Source of the DNA: Hoeflea_A sp963921345
GTDB taxonomy: Bacteria > Pseudomonadota > Alphaproteobacteria > Rhizobiales > Rhizobiaceae
Direction: 5' to 3'
DNA length: 64,000 nucleotides
Assembly (NCBI GenBank): GCA_963921345.3
Contig: CAWUFE020000007.1
Location: 3,224,001-3,288,000 of the forward strand
Each line of letters begins with the position of its first letter. Within the stretch, counting starts at the first letter, position 1. The notes beneath the pieces are model-generated. The model searched no databases, had not been told where the DNA came from, and worked only from the letters and a program-made list of their open reading frames with translations. The translations under genes and the position numbers were made by a program. Below are positions 26,664 to 35,189 of this stretch, one piece after another.

Positions 26664-26694
26664 ACTGGACACTTTTTTATCCAGTCGGACACTT
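26664..26694. promoter_or_regulatory. Operator candidate of the catabolic cluster
   Basis: Perfect inverted repeat ACTGGA-N10-TCCAGT (26664-26685). Overlapping it is an exact direct repeat GGACACTT at 26667-26674 and 26687-26694, 20 bp apart, i.e. on the same face of the helix. Placed between the -10 element and the tctC start. The TetR-type gene at 33347 is the natural candidate binder; this is inference. Confidence 0.5.
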
Positions 26695-26745
26695 ATAGGC
26701 TCAAAGAGACGAAACCACACAATCCATCGAACCTGGGAGGAACGC

Positions 26746-27759
26746 ATGATCAAGAAATCAGTATGGTACGGCCTGGCGGGCGCCGCCACGATGCTCTTCG
26801 GGGTTGCGGCCTCGGCGTCGACCGGCGACTGGAAACCCGCCGAACCGGTGACGATCATTGTTCCGTGGTCGCCAGGCGGCTCGACCGACAGCGTCACCCG
26901 CGTTCTCGCCAGCGATCTGGAAAAGGCACTCGGCCAGACTGTCGTCGTGGTCAATCAGCCGGGCGCCGCCGGATCCGTCGGCACGACCAATGCCTGGAAA
27001 GCCGATCATGACGGCCTGACATGGGCGGCCGGCGCCGCGGTCGATCTCGGGAGCTATCCGGTGCTCGGCATGCTGGATGTGCCGATCGGGGACTGGCGCC
27101 TGTATCTGCATATCGCGAATGTCGCGGTCGTCGGCGCCAACCCGGATTCCGGCATCGACAGCATGGACGATCTCCTGGCTCAGATGAAGGCGAACCCGGG
27201 CAAGGTCACGGTGGCGACCGCCGGCGTCACCTCCGGCGGACACAACGCCATGGAGGCGATCGCCAACGCGGCCGACGTGACCTACAAGCACGTCACCTAT
27301 GACGGCGGCAAACCGGCTGTGCTTTCGACGGTTTCGGGCGAAACCCAGATCACCACGCAGCTCGCCTCCGAACAGGCCGAGATGATCCGCGGCAAGCGCA
27401 TCAAACCGCTCGCGGTGCTGGCGTCCGCGCCACTCAATCTCGAGGGCTATGGCGAGATCCCGCCGATCACCAACTGGCTCGGCGATGTGAACGTCGCCAA
27501 CAACTATTTCGGCATCTGGGCGCCGGCCGACGCGCCGGCCGAGGTTTTCGAAACCATGGACGTGATCTGGGGCGATGCCATTGCCAATTCGCAAGCCCTC
27601 AAGGACTATGCCGCCGGTCGCGGCGCCTTTTTCGATCCCTCGCACGGAGACGCGGCGCAGGCGGCGGCGCAACCCATGCTGAGCCAAAACGCCTGGATGT
27701 TGTGGGATGGCAAAAAGGCCAAGAACAATCCGGAAAACTACGGCATCAAGCGGCCCTGA
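26746..27759 (+). CDS. Tripartite tricarboxylate transporter substrate-binding protein (TctC/Bug family)
   Basis: 337-residue periplasmic binding protein with signal peptide MIKKSVWYGLAGAATMLFGVAASAS. Bug-family landmarks: TIIVPWSPGGSTDSVTRVLA near residue 38 and VVVVNQPGAAGSVGTT near residue 65, which line the carboxylate-binding pocket. GGGAGGAA precedes the ATG. The membrane partners TctA and TctB follow. The family binds carboxylates; the neighbouring enzymes suggest an acid-sugar or related carboxylate. Confidence 0.88.
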   Translation: MIKKSVWYGLAGAATMLFGVAASASTGDWKPAEPVTIIVPWSPGGSTDSVTRVLASDLEKALGQTVVVVNQPGAAGSVGTTNAWKADHDGLTWAAGAAVDLGSYPVLGMLDVPIGDWRLYLHIANVAVVGANPDSGIDSMDDLLAQMKANPGKVTVATAGVTSGGHNAMEAIANAADVTYKHVTYDGGKPAVLSTVSGETQITTQLASEQAEMIRGKRIKPLAVLASAPLNLEGYGEIPPITNWLGDVNVANNYFGIWAPADAPAEVFETMDVIWGDAIANSQALKDYAAGRGAFFDPSHGDAAQAAAQPMLSQNAWMLWDGKKAKNNPENYGIKRP

Positions 27760-27780
27760 CCTCCCGGGGGCGCTCAAAGC

Positions 27781-27808
27781 CGGGCCGTCGGGTGCACCCG
27801 ACGGCCCG
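27781..27808 (+). promoter_or_regulatory. Intercistronic hairpin between tctC and tctA
   Basis: Perfect 12-bp inverted repeat CGGGCCGTCGGG / CCCGACGGCCCG around a TGCA loop, 22 bases after the tctC stop. No T-tract follows. Probably keeps the binding-protein message more abundant than that of the membrane subunits. Confidence 0.62.
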
Positions 27809-27951
27809 ACGAACATGATCGCGGCGCGGCGATCGCATGGCCGCGCTGCGACAGGCACCGGCGAGACCCGTCTGCTAAGGTCGGTAGAGGCCGCGACGAA
27901 CCGTTAGATGATGCAATCTAATCGCCCTTCGCTCTAAGCTAAGGACACCAC

Positions 27952-29493
27952 TTGACGATGAATGGGCTCGTCTCCTTTCTGTCAGCGATTTCCGAGATCG
28001 TGTTCAGTGCGGCGATCCTCGATGTGCTATGGGCCACGTTGCTCGGCATCGTCGTCGGCTCCCTGCCGGGGCTGACCGCAACGCTCGGCGTCGCACTGAT
28101 GACGACGCTGACGTTCAATTTCGAAGCCGAGCGGGCGATCCTCATCCTCGTGTGCATGTATATCGGCGCCATCTATGGCGGCAGCCGCAGTGCCATCCTG
28201 CTGAATATTCCCGGAACGCCCGCCAACGCTGCCACCGCACTGGACGGCTTTCCCCTGTCGCGGGCCGGCAAGGCCGGCTCGGCCATGGCCGTGGCGACGA
28301 CGGGATCGTTCATCGGCTCGCTCATCGGCATGCTGGCGCTGGCGCTGATTGCGCCCCTGCTGGCCGAAGTGGCTCTGTCGTTCGGCGCCTTCGAGTTTTT
28401 CTGGCTCGCGGTGTTCGGCGTGCTTGTAGCCGGCCAGCTGACGGCCTTCGACGACCCTCTCAAGGGCTGGATAGCCGGATTTCTGGGTCTGTTCGTCGCC
28501 ATGATCGGTCAGGAAGGCATACACGCCGTGCCGCGGTTTTCCTACGGCAACACGGATTTGTCCGGCGGTATCGGTCTGCTGCCGGCGATGGTCGGCGCCT
28601 TCGGCCTGGCGGAGATCCTGACCGTCATGAGACAGGCGAATTACGAGGTCGTGCGCGGCGAGATCGGCAGCGTCCTGTCCGGCATCCGCGACGCCCTGCG
28701 CTACCGGATCACCGCGGTTCGAAGCGGCTTGATCGGGACGTTCATGGGGCTTATCCCCGGCGTCGGAGAAGACATGGGATCCTGGGCCAGCTATGCGGCG
28801 GCCCGCATGCGATCGCCCGAACGGGAGGAGTTCGGCAAGGGTTCCGTCGATGGGCTGCTGGCCGCCGAGACCGGCAACAACGCCGCCGTACCAGGCGCGC
28901 TGATCCCGGTCCTGACGCTGGCCGTGCCCGGCTCCGCCCCGGCGGCCGTCCTGCTGGCCGCGATGATCATCCACGGTGTGCGGCCGGGGCCGCTGATCAT
29001 GATCGAGTCGCCGGATTTCGTCTATCAGGTGGTGGCGATGGTGTTCATGGCAACCGCGGCCATGGCGCTTCTGGGGCTGATCCTGACGCGCCCGCTGCTG
29101 CTGGTGCTGCGCATCCGGCGCGAAATTCTCATGCCGATCATCTTCGTGCTTTGCACCGTGGGCGCCTTCGCCATCGCCAGCCGGGTCTTCGATGTCTGGG
29201 TGATGCTGTTCTTCGGTGTGGCGGGCTTCGTGCTGCGCGAGCTGAAATATCCGATGGCGCCGCTCATTCTGGGCATCGTGCTCGGCGACATACTCGACAA
29301 GAGCCTGCGGCGCGGTCTGGTCCTGACCGATGGCGACCTGACACCGTTTTTCACCCGACCGATCAGCCTCGTTCTCTGGATGAGCGCTTTCGCCTTCATC
29401 GCTTTGTCGATGCCGAGCGTTCGCCAGCGGATCGGAGGCCGCATCGCCGGCCTGCGGCGCCGCGCCGGGCCGGGCAAGGGAGGAGCAGCATGA
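27952..29493 (+). CDS. Tripartite tricarboxylate transporter large permease (TctA family)
   Basis: 513-residue inner-membrane protein with about twelve helices. TctA landmarks: LLGIVVGSLPGLTATLGVAL near residue 30 and the duplicated GLIPGVGEDMGSWASYAAAR near residue 265, both glycine-rich signature loops. TTG 27952 has AAGGA at six bases; an ATG two codons later (27958) is an alternative. Its stop overlaps the TctB start (ATGA). Confidence 0.88.
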   Translation: MTMNGLVSFLSAISEIVFSAAILDVLWATLLGIVVGSLPGLTATLGVALMTTLTFNFEAERAILILVCMYIGAIYGGSRSAILLNIPGTPANAATALDGFPLSRAGKAGSAMAVATTGSFIGSLIGMLALALIAPLLAEVALSFGAFEFFWLAVFGVLVAGQLTAFDDPLKGWIAGFLGLFVAMIGQEGIHAVPRFSYGNTDLSGGIGLLPAMVGAFGLAEILTVMRQANYEVVRGEIGSVLSGIRDALRYRITAVRSGLIGTFMGLIPGVGEDMGSWASYAAARMRSPEREEFGKGSVDGLLAAETGNNAAVPGALIPVLTLAVPGSAPAAVLLAAMIIHGVRPGPLIMIESPDFVYQVVAMVFMATAAMALLGLILTRPLLLVLRIRREILMPIIFVLCTVGAFAIASRVFDVWVMLFFGVAGFVLRELKYPMAPLILGIVLGDILDKSLRRGLVLTDGDLTPFFTRPISLVLWMSAFAFIALSMPSVRQRIGGRIAGLRRRAGPGKGGAA

Positions 29494-30005
29494 CCCCGAA
29501 ACCCCTCGACCGAGCGGATTTCGTTTCGGCCATCGCGTTGATCGCCTTTGCCCTGGCGATCGTCGTGGAAAGCCTGCGGATCGATCATCTGGAAGGTCTC
29601 GACATCGACCCCTACACCGCGCCCGGCCTGGTTCCGGCCCTGCTCGGCGGGCTGCTGTTTCTGTGCGGCATAGCCCTGCTGGTGCGGTCGGCGAGCCGCG
29701 GCGGCTGGCGGCTCAAACCCGACACCGGTGCCCTGCCCGGACTTTGGCGCAGCGATGCGGTCCGACGCGTCGGGCTGACGCTCCTGCTGACCTTCGGCTT
29801 CGCGCTGGGGCTGTTCGGGCGGCTGCCGTTCGGCCCGGGAGCGGCGATCTTCGTGTTCGCCTTCATTCTGCTGCTGGGGCCGCGCCTGCGTTTTTCCGAC
29901 CCGGGATGGGCAAGACAGGTCGCGGTCGCCGCGGCCATCGCCCTTGGCGCCGGGTACGGCATCGCGGTGATCTTCACCGATGTCTTTATCGTCAGATTGC
30001 CCTAG
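29490..30005 (+). CDS. Tripartite tricarboxylate transporter small permease (TctB family)
   Basis: 171-residue protein with four predicted helices (about residues 11-28, 46-64, 98-135 and 148-165). GGGAGGAG lies upstream and the ATG overlaps the TctA stop. TctB sequences are poorly conserved; the call rests on length, topology and position between TctA and the catabolic genes. Confidence 0.78.
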   Translation: MTPKPLDRADFVSAIALIAFALAIVVESLRIDHLEGLDIDPYTAPGLVPALLGGLLFLCGIALLVRSASRGGWRLKPDTGALPGLWRSDAVRRVGLTLLLTFGFALGLFGRLPFGPGAAIFVFAFILLLGPRLRFSDPGWARQVAVAAAIALGAGYGIAVIFTDVFIVRLP

Positions 30006-30013
30006 GAAGCGCG

Positions 30014-30865
30014 ATGAAACTGGCCCTTTGCAACGAAGTCCTGCGCGAACTGCCATTCGAACGGCAGTGCGCCATGGCCGCGCGCCTTGGATATCAGGGC
30101 ATCGAACTCGCCCCGTTCACCCTCGACGATCAACCGCATCTCCTGTCTGCCGCGCGGCGAAAGGAGGTGCGCCGCATCGCCGAAAGCGAGGGCGTGCCGA
30201 TCATCGGCCTGCACTGGCTGCTGATCTCGCCGAAGGACCTGTCCATCACCACGTCGGACCCGGTCCGGGCCGCGAAAACCCGCGACGTGATCCTGAGGCT
30301 GGTCGAGCTGTGCGCCGATCTCGGCGGCGGCGTGCTGGTGCACGGATCGCCGGCCCAACGCGACCCCGGCGACGCCGACAGCCCGCAGGCGGCACGGGAC
30401 AACGCGCTGGCCTGCCTGCGCGCCGCGGGAGACGCGGCGCATGCGGCCGGCCTGACCTACTGCATCGAACCTCTGGCCCGTCGGCTGACACCGTTGATCA
30501 ACACGATCGACGAGGCGGTTCGTTTCGTCGACACGGCAGGCTCCAAGGGCCTCAGGACGATGATCGACACCTGCGCCGCCGCCGAAATGGAACCGCTGAC
30601 GGTGGCCGACACCATTCGCCAGCGCTGGAGCGAGGGACATCTGGCGCATATCCAGCTGAACGACCGCAATCAGCGGGCGCCGGGACAGGGCAACGACCGT
30701 TTCGGTCCGGTTTTGCGGGCGCTGCGCGATGTCGGATATGGCGGACCGATGTCGGTCGAACCCTTCGTCTACGAACCGGACGGGCCGACGACGGCGGCCG
30801 TGGCGGCCGGCTATATCAGGGGTCTGATGGAAGAACTCGAAAACGAGGCCCCACTCGATGGATAG
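30014..30865 (+). CDS. Sugar phosphate isomerase/epimerase family TIM barrel
   Basis: 283-residue AP-endonuclease-2-type TIM barrel. MKLALCNEVLRELPFERQC opens strand 1. Probable metal/acid residues lie in YCIEPLARR (Glu), MIDTCAAAEMEP (Asp, Glu), HIQLNDRNQ (His, Asp) and MSVEPFVYEP (Glu), the usual E-D-H-E set. Likely an isomerase or epimerase of a keto or hydroxy acid in the pathway fed by the TTT transporter. Overlaps the next gene by 8 bases. Confidence 0.8.
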   Translation: MKLALCNEVLRELPFERQCAMAARLGYQGIELAPFTLDDQPHLLSAARRKEVRRIAESEGVPIIGLHWLLISPKDLSITTSDPVRAAKTRDVILRLVELCADLGGGVLVHGSPAQRDPGDADSPQAARDNALACLRAAGDAAHAAGLTYCIEPLARRLTPLINTIDEAVRFVDTAGSKGLRTMIDTCAAAEMEPLTVADTIRQRWSEGHLAHIQLNDRNQRAPGQGNDRFGPVLRALRDVGYGGPMSVEPFVYEPDGPTTAAVAAGYIRGLMEELENEAPLDG

Positions 30866-32321
30866 CCCGGTTCACATCCGCGTTCTGGAGACGCGCCTCG
30901 GCATTCTCAATGTCATGGCCCGAATGCCCTTCCGCTTCGGATCCGTGTCGATCGACGCAATCGCACAGGCCACGCTGGAAGTGATGGTCGAAACCCGAGA
31001 CGGCCAGCGGGCGCGGGGCTACGCAGCGGATTTCCTGTCCTACAAATGGTTCGACAAACGGCCCGAGAAGGGACTGGCCGAAGGCACGCTGGACCTGATC
31101 GCCTCCATCGAGGCTTCGGCGCAGGCCTACCGGGGGGCCGGTTTCGCCTCCGCCTTCGACCACTGGCGCAACCTTCATCCGGCCCTGGAAGCCGCCAGCG
31201 TGGCGCGCGGACATAACCGGCTGGGCGGGAACTTCGGCGTGTCGATGGTCGAACGCGCCACCATCGACGCCATCGGCCGCCTGACCGGGCACAGCTTCGA
31301 CGCAATGATCCGCGGTCCGCTGCTAGGCGTCGACGAACCTGCCGTCTTCTCAGAACTACCGGGCGGGTCGGTCGCCGCGGCGCTTCCGAAACGACCGCGC
31401 AGGTCCCTGACCCTTCGACACACGGTGGGTCTCGCGGACCCGCTTTCCGGCGACGATCTCTCGGACGCCGATCGGATCGCCGACGGCTTTCCGCAAACGC
31501 TCGAGGAGTATTTGCGCGATGACGGCGTCCGCTACCTCAAAGTCAAGGTCTCGGGAAACGGCAGCGAGGATCTGGATCGGCTTGCCGCCATCTGGCGCGT
31601 GGCGGCGGCCATCGACAAGCCCCTGTCGATCACCCTCGACGGCAACGAGCAATACGGGTCGATCGAAGAATTCGCCGCTCTGATGGAGGCCATCCGGGCG
31701 CAATCGGAACTGCAATCGCTGCACGAAGCGATCCTGTTCATCGAACAACCGGTCGAGAGGACCGCGACGCTCGACGCGCCGCTCGATGCCGCGGCGCTCG
31801 CGGCGGTCGGAAAGCCGCTGCTCATCGACGAGGCAGACGGCTGGACCACCGCTTTTTGCGAGGCCATTGCCTGCGGCTATCGGGGTGTCAGCCACAAGAA
31901 CTGCAAGGGCGTGTTCCGGTCGTTCCTGAACAATGCCATTGCCACGCAACGCAACGCGGAAGCCGGAGAAAACCGCTATTTTCTTTCCGCCGAGGATCTG
32001 AGCAACCTTCCCGTGGTTTCGCTGCAATCCGACCTGGCGGCCGTCGCCAGTCTGGGCATCAGTCACGTCGAACGGAACGGCCATCACTTTTTTCGCGGCC
32101 TCGACCATCTGTCGCCCGGCGAACGGCAGGCGGCCCTTGCCGACGAGGGCCTCTATCGCGACCACAATGGCTGCATCGCGCTCGATATCAGGGGCGGCAA
32201 GATCGACGTCTCGGCGCTGGAAAAACCGGGCTTCGGTTTCGCCGACCCGCCGGATATGGACCGCCTCATCCCGCCCGCCGAATGGAACCATGGCATGTTG
32301 AGAAAGAAGTTGGACGCATGA
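30858..32321 (+). CDS. Enolase-superfamily enzyme (mandelate racemase/muconate lactonizing type)
   Basis: 487 residues, longer than the usual 370-420. The capping domain is followed by a barrel with the KxK acid/base motif YLKVKVSG (near residue 225) and metal ligands Asp in ITLDGNEQYG (near residue 260), Glu in LFIEQPVER and Asp in LLIDEADGW. A strand-6 lysine in SHKNCKGVF resembles the MLE subgroup (epimerase, cycloisomerase, syn-dehydration) rather than mandelate racemase with its His-Asp pair. Substrate unknown. ATGA overlap with the next gene. Confidence 0.8.
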   Translation: MDSPVHIRVLETRLGILNVMARMPFRFGSVSIDAIAQATLEVMVETRDGQRARGYAADFLSYKWFDKRPEKGLAEGTLDLIASIEASAQAYRGAGFASAFDHWRNLHPALEAASVARGHNRLGGNFGVSMVERATIDAIGRLTGHSFDAMIRGPLLGVDEPAVFSELPGGSVAAALPKRPRRSLTLRHTVGLADPLSGDDLSDADRIADGFPQTLEEYLRDDGVRYLKVKVSGNGSEDLDRLAAIWRVAAAIDKPLSITLDGNEQYGSIEEFAALMEAIRAQSELQSLHEAILFIEQPVERTATLDAPLDAAALAAVGKPLLIDEADGWTTAFCEAIACGYRGVSHKNCKGVFRSFLNNAIATQRNAEAGENRYFLSAEDLSNLPVVSLQSDLAAVASLGISHVERNGHHFFRGLDHLSPGERQAALADEGLYRDHNGCIALDIRGGKIDVSALEKPGFGFADPPDMDRLIPPAEWNHGMLRKKLDA

Positions 32322-33343
32322 CCGAACTGCCGGACAGATTCAATTCCGAGGACGAGCTGGAGGAATTCATGACTCGTCCGTCACCGCAGCTCGTCGATGC
32401 GCTGTCTGCCATCGACGGCGATATCATGATCCTCGGCGTCGCCGGGAAAATGGGGCTGACGCTTGCCCGGCTCGCCAAACGGGCGGCGCCTGACAAGCGG
32501 ATTATCGGCGTTGCCCGTTTTTCCAACCGGGAAGCCCGCGCGCAGCTGGAAGCGGTTGATGTGGAAACGGTCGTTTGCGACCTGCTCGACCGCGACCGGA
32601 TTGCCGGCCTGGAGGAATGTCAAAACGTGCTTTTTCTCGCCGGCCGCAAATTCGGCGCGGCCAGCGATCAGCCGCTGACCTGGGCCATGAACGCACATGT
32701 TCCGGCGCTGGTGGCCGAGCGCTTCGCCTCCAGCCGCATCGTCGCCTTTTCGACCGCCTGCGTCTATGCGTTGAGCGACGTGTCGTCCGGCGGTTCGGTC
32801 GAGGGGGATGCTCTGACACCCCCCGGCGAATACGCCAACTCCTGCATCGGGCGGGAGCGGATGTTCGAGTATTTTTCCGCAAAGCACGACACACCGGGCC
32901 GTCTTGTGAGGCTGAGCTACGCCATCGACATGCGCTATGGCGTGCTCCACGACATCGCCAATGCGGTGTTCCACGGCACGCCGGTCCCGCTTTCGATGAG
33001 CCATGTCAACGTCATTTGGCAGGGCGATGCCAACAGTTATGCGCTGCGCCTGCTGACGCAGGTCACCACGCCGACCAGCGCAATCAACCTCTCCGGTCCG
33101 GAAACCGCCGACGTCCGCGAGATGGCCGAGGCGTTCGGGCGGCTCTTCGGCCGGGCGCCTGAGTTTACGGGCGAACCTCAGACGAAGGCCTGGCTCGTCA
33201 ACACGAAAGCCCAGCAGGACCTGTTCGGCAAACCTTCCGTGCCGCTCGACAAACTCATAGAGTGGACCGCCGACTGGACGGCGAACCGTCGCGGCAGCCT
33301 GGGCAAGCCGACCCACTTCGAAGTTCGCGACGGAACCTACTGA
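32318..33343 (+). CDS. NAD-dependent epimerase/dehydratase family protein
   Basis: 341-residue extended-SDR protein. About 50 residues precede the nucleotide-binding strand DIMILGVAGKMGLTLARL (GxxGxxG near residue 37). The active-site Ser region is IVAFSTACVY. The catalytic Tyr stretch reads YANSCIGRERMFEYF, i.e. YxxSC where the classical motif has YxxxK, so the usual lysine is missing or replaced. Acts probably on the same sugar-like metabolite as its operon neighbours. Confidence 0.78.
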   Translation: MTELPDRFNSEDELEEFMTRPSPQLVDALSAIDGDIMILGVAGKMGLTLARLAKRAAPDKRIIGVARFSNREARAQLEAVDVETVVCDLLDRDRIAGLEECQNVLFLAGRKFGAASDQPLTWAMNAHVPALVAERFASSRIVAFSTACVYALSDVSSGGSVEGDALTPPGEYANSCIGRERMFEYFSAKHDTPGRLVRLSYAIDMRYGVLHDIANAVFHGTPVPLSMSHVNVIWQGDANSYALRLLTQVTTPTSAINLSGPETADVREMAEAFGRLFGRAPEFTGEPQTKAWLVNTKAQQDLFGKPSVPLDKLIEWTADWTANRRGSLGKPTHFEVRDGTY

Positions 33344-33346
33344 CCC

Positions 33347-34060
33347 ATGAGCAAGACGATCGACAAACATGCGACGGAAACCGCGACCTGGAAAACCGGT
33401 CCGGCGGCGGGGGCGACGAGCCGCAATCCCGAGCTGACCCGGCGCAATATCCTGTCCGCCGCAACCGCCGAATTCGCCGCCCGCGGGCTTGAGGGCGGAC
33501 GAACCGACCGCATCGCCGAACAGGCCGGCGTGGCAAAGCGCATGCTGTTCCACTACTTCGGATCGAAGGAAGGACTGTTTCAGGCCGTTCTCGAAGACAA
33601 TTACGCCAAGATCCGGTCGGCCGAGGCGGAACTGGAACTTTCCAGCCGGACGCCGGAAGACGCCATGGCCGAGCTGGTGGAATTCAGTTTCAACTGGTTT
33701 CTGACGCATCCCGAATTCGTACCCCTGCTGAACGAGGCGAACCTGCACGAGGGTCGGCACGTGCGCGCCTCATCCGAAGTGCGCAAATTGACGACGCCGT
33801 TGGTGGAGCAAATCAGCGATGTGCTGAAACGGGGCGCCGACGCCGGAACGATGCGGCCCGATGTGGACCCGGTGGAACTCTACATGTCGATCGCCGGCGC
33901 CAGCTACTTCACCTTTTCGAACCGCCACACGCTGGCGGTGATCTTCGATCGCGATCTGATGAACGAAACAGCGCTGGCGCGACGGCGCAAGCACATCGTC
34001 GAGATGGTGCTGGGATATCTGCGCATGCCGACCGAGGGTCGCGGAGACGGAGAGCCGTGA
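33347..34060 (+). CDS. TetR/AcrR-family regulator
   Basis: 237-residue repressor-type protein. After a 25-residue polar leader, the helix-turn-helix runs RRNILSAATAEFAARGLEGG through IAEQAGVAKRMLFHYFGSKEGLF. The C-terminal ligand domain is RutR-like in length. Only three bases after the epimerase gene and overlapping the lyase gene (TGATG), so it is inside the operon it probably controls; the operator candidate at 26664 is its likely site. Confidence 0.85.
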   Translation: MSKTIDKHATETATWKTGPAAGATSRNPELTRRNILSAATAEFAARGLEGGRTDRIAEQAGVAKRMLFHYFGSKEGLFQAVLEDNYAKIRSAEAELELSSRTPEDAMAELVEFSFNWFLTHPEFVPLLNEANLHEGRHVRASSEVRKLTTPLVEQISDVLKRGADAGTMRPDVDPVELYMSIAGASYFTFSNRHTLAVIFDRDLMNETALARRRKHIVEMVLGYLRMPTEGRGDGEP

Positions 34061-35121
34061 TGTTCGACGCGATCCCGCCCGCCGCACTCTCCGCGTTCCG
34101 ACGCGGCGGTGTGATCCCGGCCCATCCCCTGGCACTGAACGCGGACCGGGACCTGGACGAGCGGCGCCAGCGGGCGCTGACGCGCTATTATGTCGATGCC
34201 GGCGCCATCGGCATCGCCGTTGGCGTTCACACCACCCAGTTCGAGATCCGGCAGCACGGCTTGCTGCGCCCGGTTCTGCAACTGGCGGCGGAAGAGGCGT
34301 CCAGCTGGACATCCGAACCGCGCCTGCTGGTCGCCGGTGTCGTCGGGCCGACTGCCCAGGCCGTCGCCGAAGCGCAACTGGCGAAGGAGCTCGGCTATCA
34401 CGCCGTCCTGCTGTCGCTGGCCGGCCGTGATGGCGATACGAACGCGCTTGTCGATCATTGTCGCGCCGTCGGCGAAGTGATGCCGCTGATCGGTTTTTAC
34501 CTGCAGCCGGCAGTCGGCGGACAGAAACTCTCCCGGGAGTTCTGGCGGGGGTTTGCCGGTCTGGAGTCGGTCCTCGGGATCAAGATCGCGCCCTTCAACC
34601 GCTACCACACGCTCGACGTCGTCCGCGGCGTCGTCGATGCCGGCGCCGAAGACCGCATCAGCCTCTATACCGGCAATGACGACCATATCGTTGCCGACCT
34701 CCTGACGCCGTTCAGGGTCAAACGCAACGGCGAGACCGTAACCGTGCGGATCGTCGGCGGACTGCTCGGACACTGGTCGGTGTGGACGCACAAGGCCGTC
34801 GAACTGGTCAACCGCATCAGGGCACTGGACGCGGCAGGACCGATCGACCCGGCCTGGCTGTCTCTCGATGCGGCCACGACCGACTGCAACGCCGCCTTTT
34901 TCGACGCGGCCAACGATTTTCGCGGCGTCATCGCCGGACTGCACGAAGTGCTCCGCCGACAGGGCCTGCTCGAGACCATCCGGTGCCTGGATCCGGACGA
35001 AACGCTTGGCGCGGGGCAGATGCAGGAGATCGACCGGGTCTACCGCGATTATGCCGACATGAACGACGACGCCTTCGTTGCCGCCAATCTGCAGCGTTGG
35101 CTCGGCAGGGAAACCGCCTGA
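34060..35121 (+). CDS. Dihydrodipicolinate synthase/N-acetylneuraminate lyase family protein
   Basis: 353-residue class I aldolase-type TIM barrel, longer than DapA (about 290). GVHTTQF stands where DapA has its GTTGE loop; the catalytic Tyr is likely in IGFYLQPAVGG and the Schiff-base lysine in VLGIKIAPFNRY near residue 178. Such enzymes cleave or dehydrate 2-keto-3-deoxy acids, which fits the acid-sugar flavour of the cluster. ATG 34060 overlaps the TetR stop. Last gene of the cluster. Confidence 0.8.
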   Translation: MFDAIPPAALSAFRRGGVIPAHPLALNADRDLDERRQRALTRYYVDAGAIGIAVGVHTTQFEIRQHGLLRPVLQLAAEEASSWTSEPRLLVAGVVGPTAQAVAEAQLAKELGYHAVLLSLAGRDGDTNALVDHCRAVGEVMPLIGFYLQPAVGGQKLSREFWRGFAGLESVLGIKIAPFNRYHTLDVVRGVVDAGAEDRISLYTGNDDHIVADLLTPFRVKRNGETVTVRIVGGLLGHWSVWTHKAVELVNRIRALDAAGPIDPAWLSLDAATTDCNAAFFDAANDFRGVIAGLHEVLRRQGLLETIRCLDPDETLGAGQMQEIDRVYRDYADMNDDAFVAANLQRWLGRETA

Positions 35122-35189
35122 AGCCGTTCCGCAGGGGCGCGCCGGAAAAGACGTTTGTTGCGGCATAGTCTTGGTCTACCTTCTGCCGT

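Noticed and set aside
28029..29490. Long + strand frame inside tctA in another phase
   Set aside because: The upstream part is only a phase shadow of tctA; from 29490 it is the real TctB.
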